A stretch of DNA of 47,744 nt from an uncultured Collinsella sp. (GTDB lineage Bacteria > Actinomycetota > Coriobacteriia > Coriobacteriales > Coriobacteriaceae), in contig UQZL01000012.1 in assembly GCA_900545605.1 (NCBI GenBank), forward strand, positions 1 to 47,744, given 5' to 3'. This document shows, one piece after another, positions 8,301 to 15,233 of the stretch (position 1 is the stretch's first letter; each line of letters opens with the position of its first letter). Position numbers and translations under genes: made by a program. The notes beneath the pieces are model-generated. The model searched no databases, was not told the DNA's origin, and saw nothing but the letters and a program-made list of their open reading frames with translations.

Positions 8301-8640
8301 GGTCAAGGGCGACGAGGTCGGTATGACCTACGACAAGTCCGTCTTTACTGTGACCGTCAACGTGGTCGATGACGGCGAGGGCAACCTCAAGGCGAACGTT
8401 GCCTTTACCAAGGACGACAAGAGCGTCGAGGGTATCGTGTTCAACAACACGTACAAGAAGCCCGAGACGCCCGTGCCGACGCCCGACCCCGGCACGCCCA
8501 AGACCGTGACGAACATCGTCAAGACGGTCAAGGGTTTCCTGCCCACCACGGGTGACCAACAGGCCGCCGCACTGCTCATGGCATTTGTTATTGCCATGGC
8601 CGGTGTCGGTGCCCTGGTCTGGGGTATCCGTAAGCGCTAG
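2362..8640 (+). CDS. Giant LPXTG-anchored VWA / Spy0128-like repeat surface adhesin or pilin
   Basis: A 2092-aa secreted, sortase-anchored protein. Residues 1-32 are a signal peptide with a long hydrophobic stretch. A von Willebrand A domain spans about 116-355, with the MIDAS sequence DASGS at 122-126, the downstream TR of GATRAD and FFTDGKP; this domain is probably the ligand-binding tip. A non-repeat region covers about 390-698. Ten Spy0128/FctA-like isopeptide domains follow (699 to about 2030); most have a Lys in TKVLxGR, a Glu in YTxxE and an Asn in F(T/K/E)NTY, the triad expected to form Lys-Asn bonds. The end has LPTTG at 2060-2064, a hydrophobic helix and RKR. Repeat 8 carries an acidic Ala/Glu/Asp insertion (codons near 7450-7550). 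The start is supported by GAAGGGAGA. The gene stands alone with terminators downstream; no sortase is in the window. The role is adhesion or pilus-like, by family. Confidence 0.92.
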   Translation: MGKYTRGLLAVILAVVLVLPAAAFAMLPEANARSSTGMDGPTASGPTVVDPDTSGRWEKWAAGHSGNKVTTQNVGRIWTDKTVEATGENEVSDFVTTLSAMSSTSNSTVTVTTPLDIVLVLDASGSMNDPMGGGNSTKRIDALKSAAKSFIDTIAKQNEGIEGVDRQHKVAIVKFAGDETDKVGNDKYRSGGHSYNYSQTMQELTACTVGGAKGLKGTIDSIEPAGATRADYGMKQAEKNIKTFGREGAKKVVVFFTDGKPTSYSEFDSDVANAAVTAAKSMKDGKATVYTIGIFSGANPAADPSNKGTSDVNKFMHAVSSNYPSATSYTSDMLGARVENSDYYKSATNAEELKKVFDDISQAITSEAPYPTEIHKGYDETKSGYITFTDELGDFMQVDSFTEVVINGTPFTNPSKTVNKETKTDTYEFDGKAKDLLITVQRAGDDNPQKGDIVTVNIPASLIPLSHFKTVDGKLSVDTVKPIQVKYASSVKKVALDNLFTPEKVAGLKDYIEHNTTVVDGTKTVNFFANKWKTGALGDTVANFEPADTNRYYYFQKQTPIYTDKECTQPAKISLAEKGTYYYKDEFEEQGENNEAKSATAVIEFIGGDAAKFDGAIVRDKDDNLSFSVGTARLTFIDELHTTKKSVGGNNTGTATDVLNPKWNNVSAKATATHVNSYLGNNGKISYKYDMTPAKVDTKASFGLTKVLEGREWTKEDKFEFGLTSENGAPMPKSTTAVATQGNKAIDFGEITYTEPGTYVYKVSEKNAGQTIDGITYSGNVAEITVTVTPNKKGELSADVQVTSGETEFKNTYAANSVDSSVTDKIKVTKVLTGRDLKAGEFSFELREGLGEDAKVIETVKNDANGNVKFKAIKYTEIGQHIYTLSEVKGNAGGITYDGTTYAIVTTISDNGKGQLVATHKLKKGTEDVKSIEFKNAYTANAAEASLAGIKNLQFAKGLTPADINGKFTFTVTGEEGAPMPANASVTNDAEGKVDFGKITFTLDDLNKALGEKPEKREHTFTYTVTESGKVAGVTNDANATRKVSYTVTDDGKGNLSVSHKPDGDVAFTFTNTYSATPVETSVTDQITATKVLTGRELAADEFSFELVEGEGKDAKVVATGKNAADGKITMSPVKYTEAGKHIYTLREANGGTTSKGVTYSDAEFTIETTITDNGDGTLSATHELKSAAPATFENTYSVTPTDADLDFDLSKAIDGRAWTDSDEFSFTITAAEGTPLPDPATVTVNKHDAKDGIAAVKFGKISYTAAGTYTYEIRENAGNAAGMAYDGHVATAEVTVTEDGEGQLTANVTKKENGRFTNTYRTELNYTAAGGLKLSKSLSGRPMTEGQFTFTVKPADEASANALGLLPGANNFKSPATAEATVGLIDILAGHEVKFTQADAGKTFTYTVAEKNDGKSGYTYDDAVRTVTIAVADDGAGTLTATTTVSGGPEGTHETVHKSGENKVEKALVPFHNSYSATTNTPGGTAAQVVATKTLTGRPMADGEFWFGIAYQGELVAYENLKPNIGGHVSFDTLHYDTKMLANLEAAGLAYRTDKDGKLAWTINYTAYEDLFGLPNGVSATTWSFGFKVIVVDNGDGTLTATVDYGGVEPLFENVYGADAVDAALTGTKKLQVAEGLTPADITGKFTFTVTADEAGAPMPERTTVTNDAAGNVDFGKIHFTLEDLNRALGVTDDATDKAEADEADEAEADEAEAEEADTDANADEPEPAAPTAPRSHTFTYTVTESGSAPGVTNDTNATRKVSYTVSDDGAGHLSVKREGDDGAAFTFTNTYGVAPTDSSVTDQVKTVKRLTGRDLAAGEFTFELLEDNVVVANGTNDANGTVTLSPIRYEAPGTHTYTLREACPNALGLYKGVTYDGTTYTVVTTVSDNGDGTLTATHKLEGTTESAGFTNKYHAMPTQVSIGAIKVLEGRELKKDEFSFKLVGEDIESTVANDADGKISFDKFEYDEPGTHVYTISEVKGDEVGMTYDKSVFTVTVNVVDDGEGNLKANVAFTKDDKSVEGIVFNNTYKKPETPVPTPDPGTPKTVTNIVKTVKGFLPTTGDQQAAALLMAFVIAMAGVGALVWGIRKR
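4456..8452 (+). repeat. Ten tandem Spy0128-like protein repeats inside the surface protein
   Basis: Repeat starts lie near residues 699, 823, then roughly every 110-160 residues to 1924. Repeats 3 and 8 are a sub-type (xxxLQxAxGLTPADI) nearly identical to each other. Repeats 2, 4 and 9 form another sub-type (TDxxxxxKxLTGR). This indicates block duplication. Repeat 7 is the outlier: it has Tyr or other residues where the others have the catalytic Glu of YTxxE. Confidence 0.8.
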
Positions 8641-8653
8641 GCACGCTGGCAGC

Positions 8654-8677
8654 GCCCGGGGCCAAAAGGCCCCGGGC
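8654..8677 (+). terminator. GC-rich hairpin after the surface-protein gene
   Basis: A perfect 10-bp stem, GCCCGGGGCC / GGCCCCGGGC, with an AAAA loop sits 13 nt after the stop codon. It has no T-run. Confidence 0.65.
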
Positions 8678-8718
8678 GGCCGGCGGGGAGCCAGAACATA
8701 GCCCCCACCCCACCCCAG

Positions 8719-8757
8719 GCCGTCACGGAGGTATCTCCCTCCTCCGTGACGGCACTT
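8719..8757 (+). terminator. Rho-independent terminator
   Basis: A perfect 13-bp stem, GCCGTCACGGAGG / CCTCCGTGACGGC, with a 9-nt loop is followed by a short T-run (ACTTTTG). It is the second terminator after the surface-protein gene and can also block antisense read-through from the response-regulator side. Confidence 0.8.
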
Positions 8758-8775
8758 TTGTGCGACTGCTCTATA

Positions 8776-8842
8776 AGTTGCGGTGAAATACGGACTGTTT
8801 GGCGGCCCTAGAGGGCACAGCAGTCCGTATTTCACCGCAACT
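8776..8842. repeat. 67-bp inverted repeat between convergent genes
   Basis: Perfect 22-bp arms (AGTTGCGGTGAAATACGGACTG and its complement) surround a 23-nt spacer. Outside these, GCGACT at 8762 and AGTCGC at 8844 add further pairing. It lies between the convergent surface-protein and response-regulator genes. A partial relative starting AAGTGCGGTGAAA is at 20111-20123. Confidence 0.75.
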
Positions 8843-8861
8843 GAGTCGCCGATTCTTTGAG

Positions 8862-9491
8862 TTATCCGCGCAGGTAGGCGATGGCGATCTGCGTGCGGTT
8901 GCGCAGGCCCATCTTTGCAAGGATCGAGCTGATGTGGTTGCGCACGGTGCCTTCGCCCATGCAGGCGGTGGCGGCGATCTCCTTGTTGTCGAGGCCGCGG
9001 GCGATGAGCTCGGCGACCTCGAACTCGCGGTCGGTCAGGCTGGCAAAAGCCGCGGGCCGGTGGGTCGCACCGGCTTCAGCGTTCGCCCCATCAAAGTCGA
9101 CATCCTCGATCGCCTTGCCCTCGAGCACGCGCTTGCCAGCCATGACCTGCGCCAACGCTGGCGGAATGGCGGCGACATCGGTCTTGATCAGGTAACCGCG
9201 GGCGCCTAGCTTGAGCGCCGACACAATGTACTCGTCATCCGAAAACGTCGTCAGAAATACCACGCGTGCCGAAGGGTCGCGCTCGAGAATCTCGCGCGCC
9301 GCCGACAGGCCGTCGCGCCTTGGCATCTGAATGTCGAGCAGCGCGATATCGGGCGCGTGCTCGGTGTAGAGTTCGACCGCGTCGTCGCCGTCGGCGCCGG
9401 TGCCCACTACCTCGATCTGCGGCTGGGCGCCCAGGATAATCTTGAGCGAATCGACCACCAGACGGTCGTCGTCGACAACTATGAGCCTCAT
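8862..9491 (-). CDS. NarL/LuxR-family response regulator
   Basis: A 209-aa two-component regulator. The receiver domain (1-120) has the acidic pocket D7/D8, the phospho-acceptor D53 in LLDIQMP, the Thr of FLTTFSD and the Lys of LIKTD. A LuxR/GerE helix-turn-helix occupies about 148-209 (SLTDREFEVAELIARG...NKEIA...TVRNHISSILAKM). Its ATG overlaps the kinase stop codon by 4 nt, so the two are translationally coupled and form a pair. The most likely targets are the divergent ABC exporter genes from 10832, a common arrangement for antimicrobial-sensing systems. That target is inference. Confidence 0.93.
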   Translation of the reverse strand: MRLIVVDDDRLVVDSLKIILGAQPQIEVVGTGADGDDAVELYTEHAPDIALLDIQMPRRDGLSAAREILERDPSARVVFLTTFSDDEYIVSALKLGARGYLIKTDVAAIPPALAQVMAGKRVLEGKAIEDVDFDGANAEAGATHRPAAFASLTDREFEVAELIARGLDNKEIAATACMGEGTVRNHISSILAKMGLRNRTQIAIAYLRG

Positions 9492-10633
9492 CGACTCTCA
9501 TCTCCTTGCCGTTTGGGAACGGTGGCAAACACACGCCAGCCGCCGGCGCCGGCGCGCGGGCCGGCGGTGAAGGTGCCGTCAAGCGCCTCGACGCGCTCAC
9601 GCATGGAGCCGAGCCCCATGCCTTCTGTGGCGTTGCGGGTACTCGCCCGAACCTCGCCAATACCATCGTCGGTAACAATGAGCTGGTAAAACGACGGATG
9701 TTCCATGCACCGTACGGTGACAGCATGGGCGCAAGCGTGGCGCATGGTGTTGGAGAGCGCCTCGCGCAGGACCGCTGCAAAGCAGTTGGCGACATTTGCG
9801 GGCGCATGCTCGGCCAAAACTTCAAGCTCAATCTGCGGCCCGCCGTCCGAGCGTGCGCCTTCAACGATGCGCTCGAGCTGCACGGAGAGGTTGGTCGCAT
9901 TGTCGTTGAGCGCGTGGACGCTGGCGCGCACGAGTTGGAGCGCCTCGTCAACCGTGCGTTTGACGTCGGCGAAATCGGCGGCAACCCTGGGCTCGTCGGC
10001 ATGGACCACGCGCAGGGCTTCGGTTTGAAGCGAAGCGCGCGTGAGCTGGTGGCCCACGTTATCGTGGATCTCGCGCGCGATGCGGGCGCGTTCGGCGAGC
10101 GTCGCGAGTTCGACTTCGTAGTCCTGGCGGTCGGCGAGGTCACGGTTGCGTGCCTCGAGTGCCAGGGCGCGTTCTTGCAGCTTGTCGCGGATGCGACGCA
10201 TGCGTTCCTGTTCGCGCTCCAGCTGCGCGGTGCGCAGCGACAGCAACGTGGCGGCGACCGAAAGGATGGCGGTCAGCAGGAGCGTTCGGGTGGTGAGCGC
10301 GCCGCCGCGAAGGTCCGCGACAAGCGCGCAGACAAACACGGCGCCAATCGCCAGCGCGGGCCAGATGCGTTCACGGCGCACGCGTCGCGCGATGTCATAG
10401 AGGGCGAGAGGCGCAAACGGCACAAACGGCGGCACGAAGACGGCCGCGATGATGTAAGCGTAGCTCGCGGCCTCGCTTGCGCGTCGCGTGCGTTCCTCCT
10501 GTGCGACCTCGGCCAGCGAGGTGGCAATAACGCCAAGGCAAAACGCCGCGACCAGGCGAGCGTCCACAGCAAGACCCATGGCAGCCGCAATACAGCACGC
10601 CAGCACGATCGATTTGTCGAAAAGCCTGTTCAT
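9488..10633 (-). CDS. NarX/DesK-type sensor histidine kinase
   Basis: A 381-aa kinase starting at MNRLFDKS. The N-terminal half has about four to five hydrophobic segments with very short outer loops, so sensing is probably within the membrane. A coiled coil follows, then the HisKA_3 box RIAREIHDNVGHQL with phospho-acceptor H190. A HATPase_c domain has the N box region (LREALSNTMRHA), DDGIGE and GMGLGSMRERV. The frame stays open 35 codons further upstream, but the nearest ATG is preceded by TATAAT at exactly -10 spacing and by no Shine-Dalgarno, which supports this start and a leaderless mRNA. It partners with the response regulator, overlapping it by 4 nt. Confidence 0.9.
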   Translation of the reverse strand: MNRLFDKSIVLACCIAAAMGLAVDARLVAAFCLGVIATSLAEVAQEERTRRASEAASYAYIIAAVFVPPFVPFAPLALYDIARRVRRERIWPALAIGAVFVCALVADLRGGALTTRTLLLTAILSVAATLLSLRTAQLEREQERMRRIRDKLQERALALEARNRDLADRQDYEVELATLAERARIAREIHDNVGHQLTRASLQTEALRVVHADEPRVAADFADVKRTVDEALQLVRASVHALNDNATNLSVQLERIVEGARSDGGPQIELEVLAEHAPANVANCFAAVLREALSNTMRHACAHAVTVRCMEHPSFYQLIVTDDGIGEVRASTRNATEGMGLGSMRERVEALDGTFTAGPRAGAGGWRVFATVPKRQGDESR

Positions 10634-10639
10634 ACGGGT

Positions 10640-10645
10640 ATTATA
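10640..10645 (-). promoter_or_regulatory. Promoter -10 (TATAAT) for a leaderless kinase mRNA
   Basis: On the minus strand TATAAT is followed by six bases (ACCCGT) and then the ATG of the histidine kinase, so transcription should start at or next to the A of ATG. No good -35 is visible at 16-18 nt. The region between here and 10832 also holds the divergent promoter; a small GTGA-N6-TCAC dyad is at 10750-10763. Confidence 0.55.
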
Positions 10646-10831
10646 CGCGATGCCGCGCATGGGGGAGGCGCCACCCGGAGCAACCGTGACATTCCTCCCA
10701 CGCGGCAAAGCGGGGGCACCGGCGGGCCGCGCGACCAAGCCCTACACTCGTGACAAAGCTCACTGGTGCGCGCCGCCCGCTCCTGCGATGATGCAATCGT
10801 ACCGGGCCACGACCAACAGAAGGGCCGCCTC

Positions 10832-11770
10832 ATGACAGACATCGTCCATGTCGAAAACCTCGTCAAGCGCTATGACGATCTTATTGCGCTCGACCACTTT
10901 AACCTGAGTATCGTCCCCGGCGAGATCTTTGGCCTGCTCGGACCCAACGGTTCGGGCAAGACCACGTCCATCAACTGTATCCTGCAGCTGCTTGCCTACG
11001 ACAAAGGCACCATCGAGCTCTTTGGCGAGCCCATGACGCCCGCCCGCTATGACCTCAAGCGCCGCATCGGCGTGGTGCCGCAACAGGTGGCGGTGTTCGA
11101 CGAGCTCACCGTGCGCGAGAATATCGACTATTTCTGCAGCCTTTACGTTAGCGACCGTAAGCGCCGCCGTGCGCTGGTGGACGAGGCGATCGGCTTTGTC
11201 GGGCTGAGCGACTTTGCCAAGTTCCGCCCCGGCAAGCTCTCGGGCGGCCTGGCACGTCGCCTCAACATTGCCTGCGGCATTGCGCACAAGCCCGAGCTCA
11301 TCTTCTTTGACGAGCCCACGGTGGCAGTCGACCCGCAGAGCCGCAACGCCATCCTGGAGGGCATCTGCCGCTTGCGCGACGAGGGCGCCACGGTGGTGTA
11401 TACCAGCCATTATATGGAGGAAGTCGAGCAGATCTGCAGCCGCATCATGATCATGGACGGCGGGCGCGTGCTGGCGCAGGGCACCAATGACGAGCTCAAG
11501 CGCATGATTCAAATGGGCGAGCGCGTGACTGTCGAGGTCGGCGCCGTCGAGACCGCCACGGTCGAGCGGCTGCGCGCCCTCGAGCACGTGCTCAGCGTCG
11601 AGCTGTCCGCCGGCGAGCTCATCTGCACCTGCGAGGCGAGCCCGCACAATTTGGTCGACATCCTCGACACGCTGCGCGCCGCCGATGTGGCGCTCGGCCG
11701 CGTGTGGAGCGAGCCGCCGACCCTCAACGACGTGTTCCTCGAGATCACCGGCCGCGAGCTGCGCGACTAG
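10832..11770 (+). CDS. ABC exporter ATP-binding protein (ABC-2 / drug-resistance type)
   Basis: A 312-aa ATPase. Walker A is GPNGSGKTT (about 37-45), the Q-loop is PQQ (83-85), the signature is LSGGLARRL (136-139 LSGG; the usual following Gln is Leu) and Walker B is LIFFDEP (156-162). The C-terminal 80 residues resemble the regulatory tail of DrrA/CcmA-type exporters. The ATG at 10832 is chosen because GAAGGG precedes it and homology starts at once; the 22 codons upstream carry no domain. It is followed 9 nt later by two ABC-2 permeases. The divergent two-component system probably controls the operon. The substrate is unknown; antibiotics, peptides or lipids are typical. Confidence 0.92.
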   Translation: MTDIVHVENLVKRYDDLIALDHFNLSIVPGEIFGLLGPNGSGKTTSINCILQLLAYDKGTIELFGEPMTPARYDLKRRIGVVPQQVAVFDELTVRENIDYFCSLYVSDRKRRRALVDEAIGFVGLSDFAKFRPGKLSGGLARRLNIACGIAHKPELIFFDEPTVAVDPQSRNAILEGICRLRDEGATVVYTSHYMEEVEQICSRIMIMDGGRVLAQGTNDELKRMIQMGERVTVEVGAVETATVERLRALEHVLSVELSAGELICTCEASPHNLVDILDTLRAADVALGRVWSEPPTLNDVFLEITGRELRD

Positions 11771-11779
11771 GGGGCAGTC

Positions 11780-12967
11780 ATGTTCAACACCATCATCACT
11801 ACGGTCAAGACGCTGCTGCGCCGGCCGAGCACATGGGTCTGGGGCGCGATCTTTCCCCTCGCGCTTTCCACGATGTTCATGTTTATGTTTGCGAACCTCA
11901 GCTCCGACGGCAAGATCGACCCGGTGCCGGTTGCCGTCGTGGCGGACGAGGCTTGGGACGCTTCGGCCTTTAAGGGCGTGGCGACGTCGCTTGCCAAGGA
12001 AGGTGACGATCATCTGCTCGAGATCCACGAGTTCGACGACGCAGCCGATGCGAACCGTGCGCTTAAGGCCGGCGAGGTTGCGGGCATCTATACGGTCGAC
12101 GACGCAGGCGTGCCCAAGCTCACGCTGCTATCGAGCTATGACGGCTCGCGTGCCTCATCGGTGCTCACCGACCGCAGCATTCTGGAGACGGTGGCAAGCT
12201 CGTATACGCAAAATGCCGAGCTCATGTCTCAGATTGCCCAGGACAACCCGGCGGCGCTCGCCGATCCGGAGGCGGTTGCGCGCGCCCTGTCGCTCGAGGG
12301 CGGCACCCGCCGCGTAAGCCTGACACGCACCACGCCCGATGGCACGGTCATCTACTATTACGCGCTCTTTGGCCTGGTAGCGATGATGTCTGCCGAGTTT
12401 GCCGCCTTGAGCGTCGTCGATCTGCAGCCCAAACTGTCGGGCCTCGGCGCGCGTCGCTGCGTGGGCGGTCTTTCCAAGACGGCGTCGCTGGCCGGCATCT
12501 TTTTCGGCTCGTGGCTGGTTTCCTTCGCCTCGATGGCGATCGCAATCGGCTACGTGCGCCTGGTCGTAGGCGTCGACTTTGGCGGGCGCGAGGGGCTGTG
12601 TCTGGTGGGCGGCGCCGCTTCCGCGCTTGCCGCCACGGGCCTGGGACTCTTTGTGGGCACGCTTCCCGTTAAGGGCGGCAAGGCGTCCAAGTCCGGCATC
12701 CTCACGGGCTTTGCTACCACGTGCGCCCTGTTCGCCGGCCTCTACGGCGAGCCGGCGATGGCGCTTGCCGACGACGTCGCCCGCGCCTGCCCGGCCGAGT
12801 GCTGGCTCAACCCCGTCAAGCTCATCTGCGACATGTTCAACCGCCTGTATTTCTTTGAGGACCTGGGCCCCTTTGTCGTTCGCGCCGGCGCGCTGGTCCT
12901 TATGGCGTTGCTGTTCGTTGCCGCCGCCACGCTGATCTTTGGAAGGAGCCGCTATGAGCACCTTTAA
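11780..12967 (+). CDS. ABC-2 type permease, first subunit
   Basis: A 395-aa membrane protein with the ABC-2 exporter layout: one N-terminal transmembrane helix (about 16-38), an extracytoplasmic domain of about 150 residues, then five to six helices (about 195-395). The periplasmic-type part contains the long hydrophilic stretch DDHLLEIHEFDD...VASSYTQNAEL. It lies 9 nt after the ATPase and overlaps the next permease by 14 nt, so the two permeases probably form the heterodimeric pore. It is preceded by GGGGG at 11769-11773. Confidence 0.88.
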   Translation: MFNTIITTVKTLLRRPSTWVWGAIFPLALSTMFMFMFANLSSDGKIDPVPVAVVADEAWDASAFKGVATSLAKEGDDHLLEIHEFDDAADANRALKAGEVAGIYTVDDAGVPKLTLLSSYDGSRASSVLTDRSILETVASSYTQNAELMSQIAQDNPAALADPEAVARALSLEGGTRRVSLTRTTPDGTVIYYYALFGLVAMMSAEFAALSVVDLQPKLSGLGARRCVGGLSKTASLAGIFFGSWLVSFASMAIAIGYVRLVVGVDFGGREGLCLVGGAASALAATGLGLFVGTLPVKGGKASKSGILTGFATTCALFAGLYGEPAMALADDVARACPAECWLNPVKLICDMFNRLYFFEDLGPFVVRAGALVLMALLFVAAATLIFGRSRYEHL

Positions 12968-14159
12968 GACCGCGCTTCGCATGGCGCTAGCGCACCCGTT
13001 CTACCTGCTCATCTATACGGTGTTCATCTCGCTCATGGGCGTATTCATCGCGGCCTCGGTGAGCTGGAACTCGTCGCAGCTCACCGAGTACAAGCCCTAC
13101 GATGCCAACGTGATCGTGGTCGACCGCGACGACAGCGACCTTTCGCGTGCGCTTACCAAGCATCTGGGTTCGCGTTTTGAGCTGGTCACGGGCATCGGCG
13201 ACGACACGTACGGCCTTGCGGACGCGCTCTCCAAGAGCAACAGCGCCAAGGGTAGCGCCGACTGCGTGTTCTTTATCCCGGAGGGGTTTGAGGGCGACCT
13301 CGTTGCAGCCGCCCGTGCGGGGGAGTCCCTACCCAAGCTCGATGTGACCTACGGTGCCGGCACCATGGCGGCGGCGCTTTCGTCTGCCGAGGCCTCGCGC
13401 TGGATCTCGCTCGCGGGCGCTGCGGCCGCACTTGAGCCTGCTGCCTCCAACGGTGACGTCGCCAAGGCCGCCGAACATGCCGCTGCAAAGCGCGCGGAGG
13501 TCCAGATCGAGCGGGTCAAGGTCGACTCGGCTGCTGCCGCCACGCTCGAGTCGTACTTCAACTTTGGCGCGTACGCGATTATCTCGTCGGTCATCGTATC
13601 GGTGGGGTTGGTGTTCTCGGGCATGAACGAGCCCGAGCGCGTGCGTCGTATGGATGCCGGCCCAATCTCCGAGCGCCAACGTTCGCTTGCCGTGTTTGCC
13701 GCCGCCGCCGTGCTCACCGTCTGCATCTGGTTTGTGTCGAGCATGATGGGCGTCGTGGGCTTTGCCGGCGCGGTCGCCGAGGTCGGCGTGGGCCGTGTGT
13801 GCCTGGCACTGGCGGCGACGTTTGCCCTGGCGTGCACGCCGCTGGCCGTTGGCTTTGCCCTTTCGAGCCTGGGTGCGCGCGAGGAGCTGCTCAATGGCGT
13901 GGGCAACCTGCTCGGCATGCTCATGACGTTTTTGGGCGGCGCTTGGATGCCGCTGTCGCTGATGGGCCCGGCCGTGCAGACCGTGGCGCACTTTGTGCCG
14001 ACATATTGGGTGAACGACGCGATCGGCAAGGCGCTCGCGTCGGACCTGACGTCTGCCATGTTGGGCGACATCGCCTGCGACCTGGGCGTCACCGTGCTCT
14101 TCGCCGCCGCCATCGCCGCCGTAGGCCTAGCCCTCGCCCACAACAAATCCCGCGCCTAG
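12954..14159 (+). CDS. ABC-2 type permease, second subunit
   Basis: A 401-aa permease with the same layout as its partner: an N-terminal helix (about 18-38), a large external domain (about 40-200) rich in Ala, and six C-terminal helices. The start at MSTFKTAL is chosen over a non-ATG start 15 nt upstream because GGAAGGAG lies 7 nt before it. It overlaps the preceding gene. The end, LALAHNKSRA, is followed directly by the repeat cluster at 14176. Confidence 0.88.
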   Translation: MSTFKTALRMALAHPFYLLIYTVFISLMGVFIAASVSWNSSQLTEYKPYDANVIVVDRDDSDLSRALTKHLGSRFELVTGIGDDTYGLADALSKSNSAKGSADCVFFIPEGFEGDLVAAARAGESLPKLDVTYGAGTMAAALSSAEASRWISLAGAAAALEPAASNGDVAKAAEHAAAKRAEVQIERVKVDSAAAATLESYFNFGAYAIISSVIVSVGLVFSGMNEPERVRRMDAGPISERQRSLAVFAAAAVLTVCIWFVSSMMGVVGFAGAVAEVGVGRVCLALAATFALACTPLAVGFALSSLGAREELLNGVGNLLGMLMTFLGGAWMPLSLMGPAVQTVAHFVPTYWVNDAIGKALASDLTSAMLGDIACDLGVTVLFAAAIAAVGLALAHNKSRA

Positions 14160-14175
14160 CCACCTAGTCATCGGG

Positions 14176-14417
14176 TATTCATTGGGGACAGACTTAAACG
14201 GCCAAGAGTGGTCATTGGGGACAGACTTAAACGACTAGTCTTTGGGGACAGTCTTTGCCGATTCGCCGGCTCGCCGGCCGGGTTGGCAAGGACTGTTCCC
14301 GGCTGCCGGCAGGAAGGGAACGTCCCTAACTGCCGGGTGGCGAAAGAGTGTCCCTAGCGGCTAGTCGTTCAAGAACGTCCCCAGCGACTAGTCATTTAAG
14401 AACGTCCCCAATGACTA
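14176..14417. repeat. Cluster of GTCCC-core palindromic repeats
   Basis: Units of 29 bp with arms of 8 and a 13-nt core lie at 14176-14204 and 14209-14237 (minus orientation) and at 14362-14390 and 14389-14417 (plus orientation; the last two share TA). The 14389 copy is perfect: TAGTCATT, core TAAGAACGTCCCC, AATGACTA. A diverged half copy starts at 14236. A related palindrome, CCGGCAG/CTGCCGG around GGAACGTCCC, is at 14306-14336. The 340-nt gap between operons is otherwise empty apart from AT-rich promoter-like DNA at 14420-14499. Confidence 0.85.
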
Positions 14418-14499
14418 GCCTGAAATAAATTTTAGGCCTCGCCCAAAAATAGTTCGCCAAGGTTTACTATTACCTTCATAAAGTAGTACGAGGCTAACA

Positions 14500-15225
14500 A
14501 TGGGGGATAGCATGGCAACGAAGCAAGCCTACGTCCAGGTCAAGGGGCTCAAGAAGCACTACGGCGACGGTGATGCGCGCCTGACGGTACTCGATGGCAT
14601 CGACGCGTCCATCAACCGCGGCGAGATCTGCGTCATGCTGGGGCCCTCGGGCTCGGGCAAGTCGACCTTTCTCAACCTGATCGGCGGCCTGGAGGATGCT
14701 GACGGCGGCTCCATCATGGTGGACGGCTGCGACCTCACGGTGCTCAAGCCTACCGACCTTGGCGAGTATCGCCGCCGTGAGCTGGGCTTTGTCTTCCAGT
14801 TCTACAACCTGGTGCCCGACCTCACCATCAAGGAAAACATCGAGGTTACGGCGCACCTGTCCAAAAACCCGCTCAATGTCGACGACCTGCTGCGTTCTCT
14901 GGGCCTCTACGAGCACCGCAACAAGTTTCCGCGCCAGGTCTCAGGCGGTCAGCAGCAGCGCTGCGCCATCGGCCGCGCACTCGTCAAAAACCCGGGCCTG
15001 CTGCTGTGCGACGAGCCCACGGGCGCACTTGACTACAAGACGTCCAAGGAAATCTTGCAGCTCATGGAGGATGTCAACCGCACCTACGGCTGCACCATCA
15101 TCATCGTCACGCACAACGCCGCCATCGCTCGCATGGCCAACCGCGTGCTGCGCCTGCGCGACGGGCGCATCGTCGAGGATGAGCTCAACGAGTCGCCCAT
15201 CGCGGCCGCCGAGCTCGATTGGTAG
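14500..15225 (+). CDS. MacB/LolD-type ABC transporter ATP-binding protein
   Basis: A 241-aa ATPase with Walker A GPSGSGKST (48-56), Q-loop FVFQFYNLVP, signature VSGGQQQR and Walker B LLLCDEPTGALD, the last typical of the MacB/LolD/BceA subfamily. Two starts are possible: ATG 14500 after GAGG, or ATG 14512 after GGGGG; both have fair spacing. It is followed by an FtsX-type permease with 8 nt between them, and the pair form an exporter or mechanotransmitter. No antimicrobial-sensing kinase of the BceS type is adjacent, so the function stays open. Confidence 0.92.
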   Translation: MGDSMATKQAYVQVKGLKKHYGDGDARLTVLDGIDASINRGEICVMLGPSGSGKSTFLNLIGGLEDADGGSIMVDGCDLTVLKPTDLGEYRRRELGFVFQFYNLVPDLTIKENIEVTAHLSKNPLNVDDLLRSLGLYEHRNKFPRQVSGGQQQRCAIGRALVKNPGLLLCDEPTGALDYKTSKEILQLMEDVNRTYGCTIIIVTHNAAIARMANRVLRLRDGRIVEDELNESPIAAAELDW

Positions 15226-15233
15226 GCGGCGCC

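Noticed and set aside
14160..14420. CRISPR-like array of 29-bp repeats
   Set aside because: Units occur in both orientations, overlap or abut without unique spacers and recur singly elsewhere in the window; this is a dispersed palindrome family.
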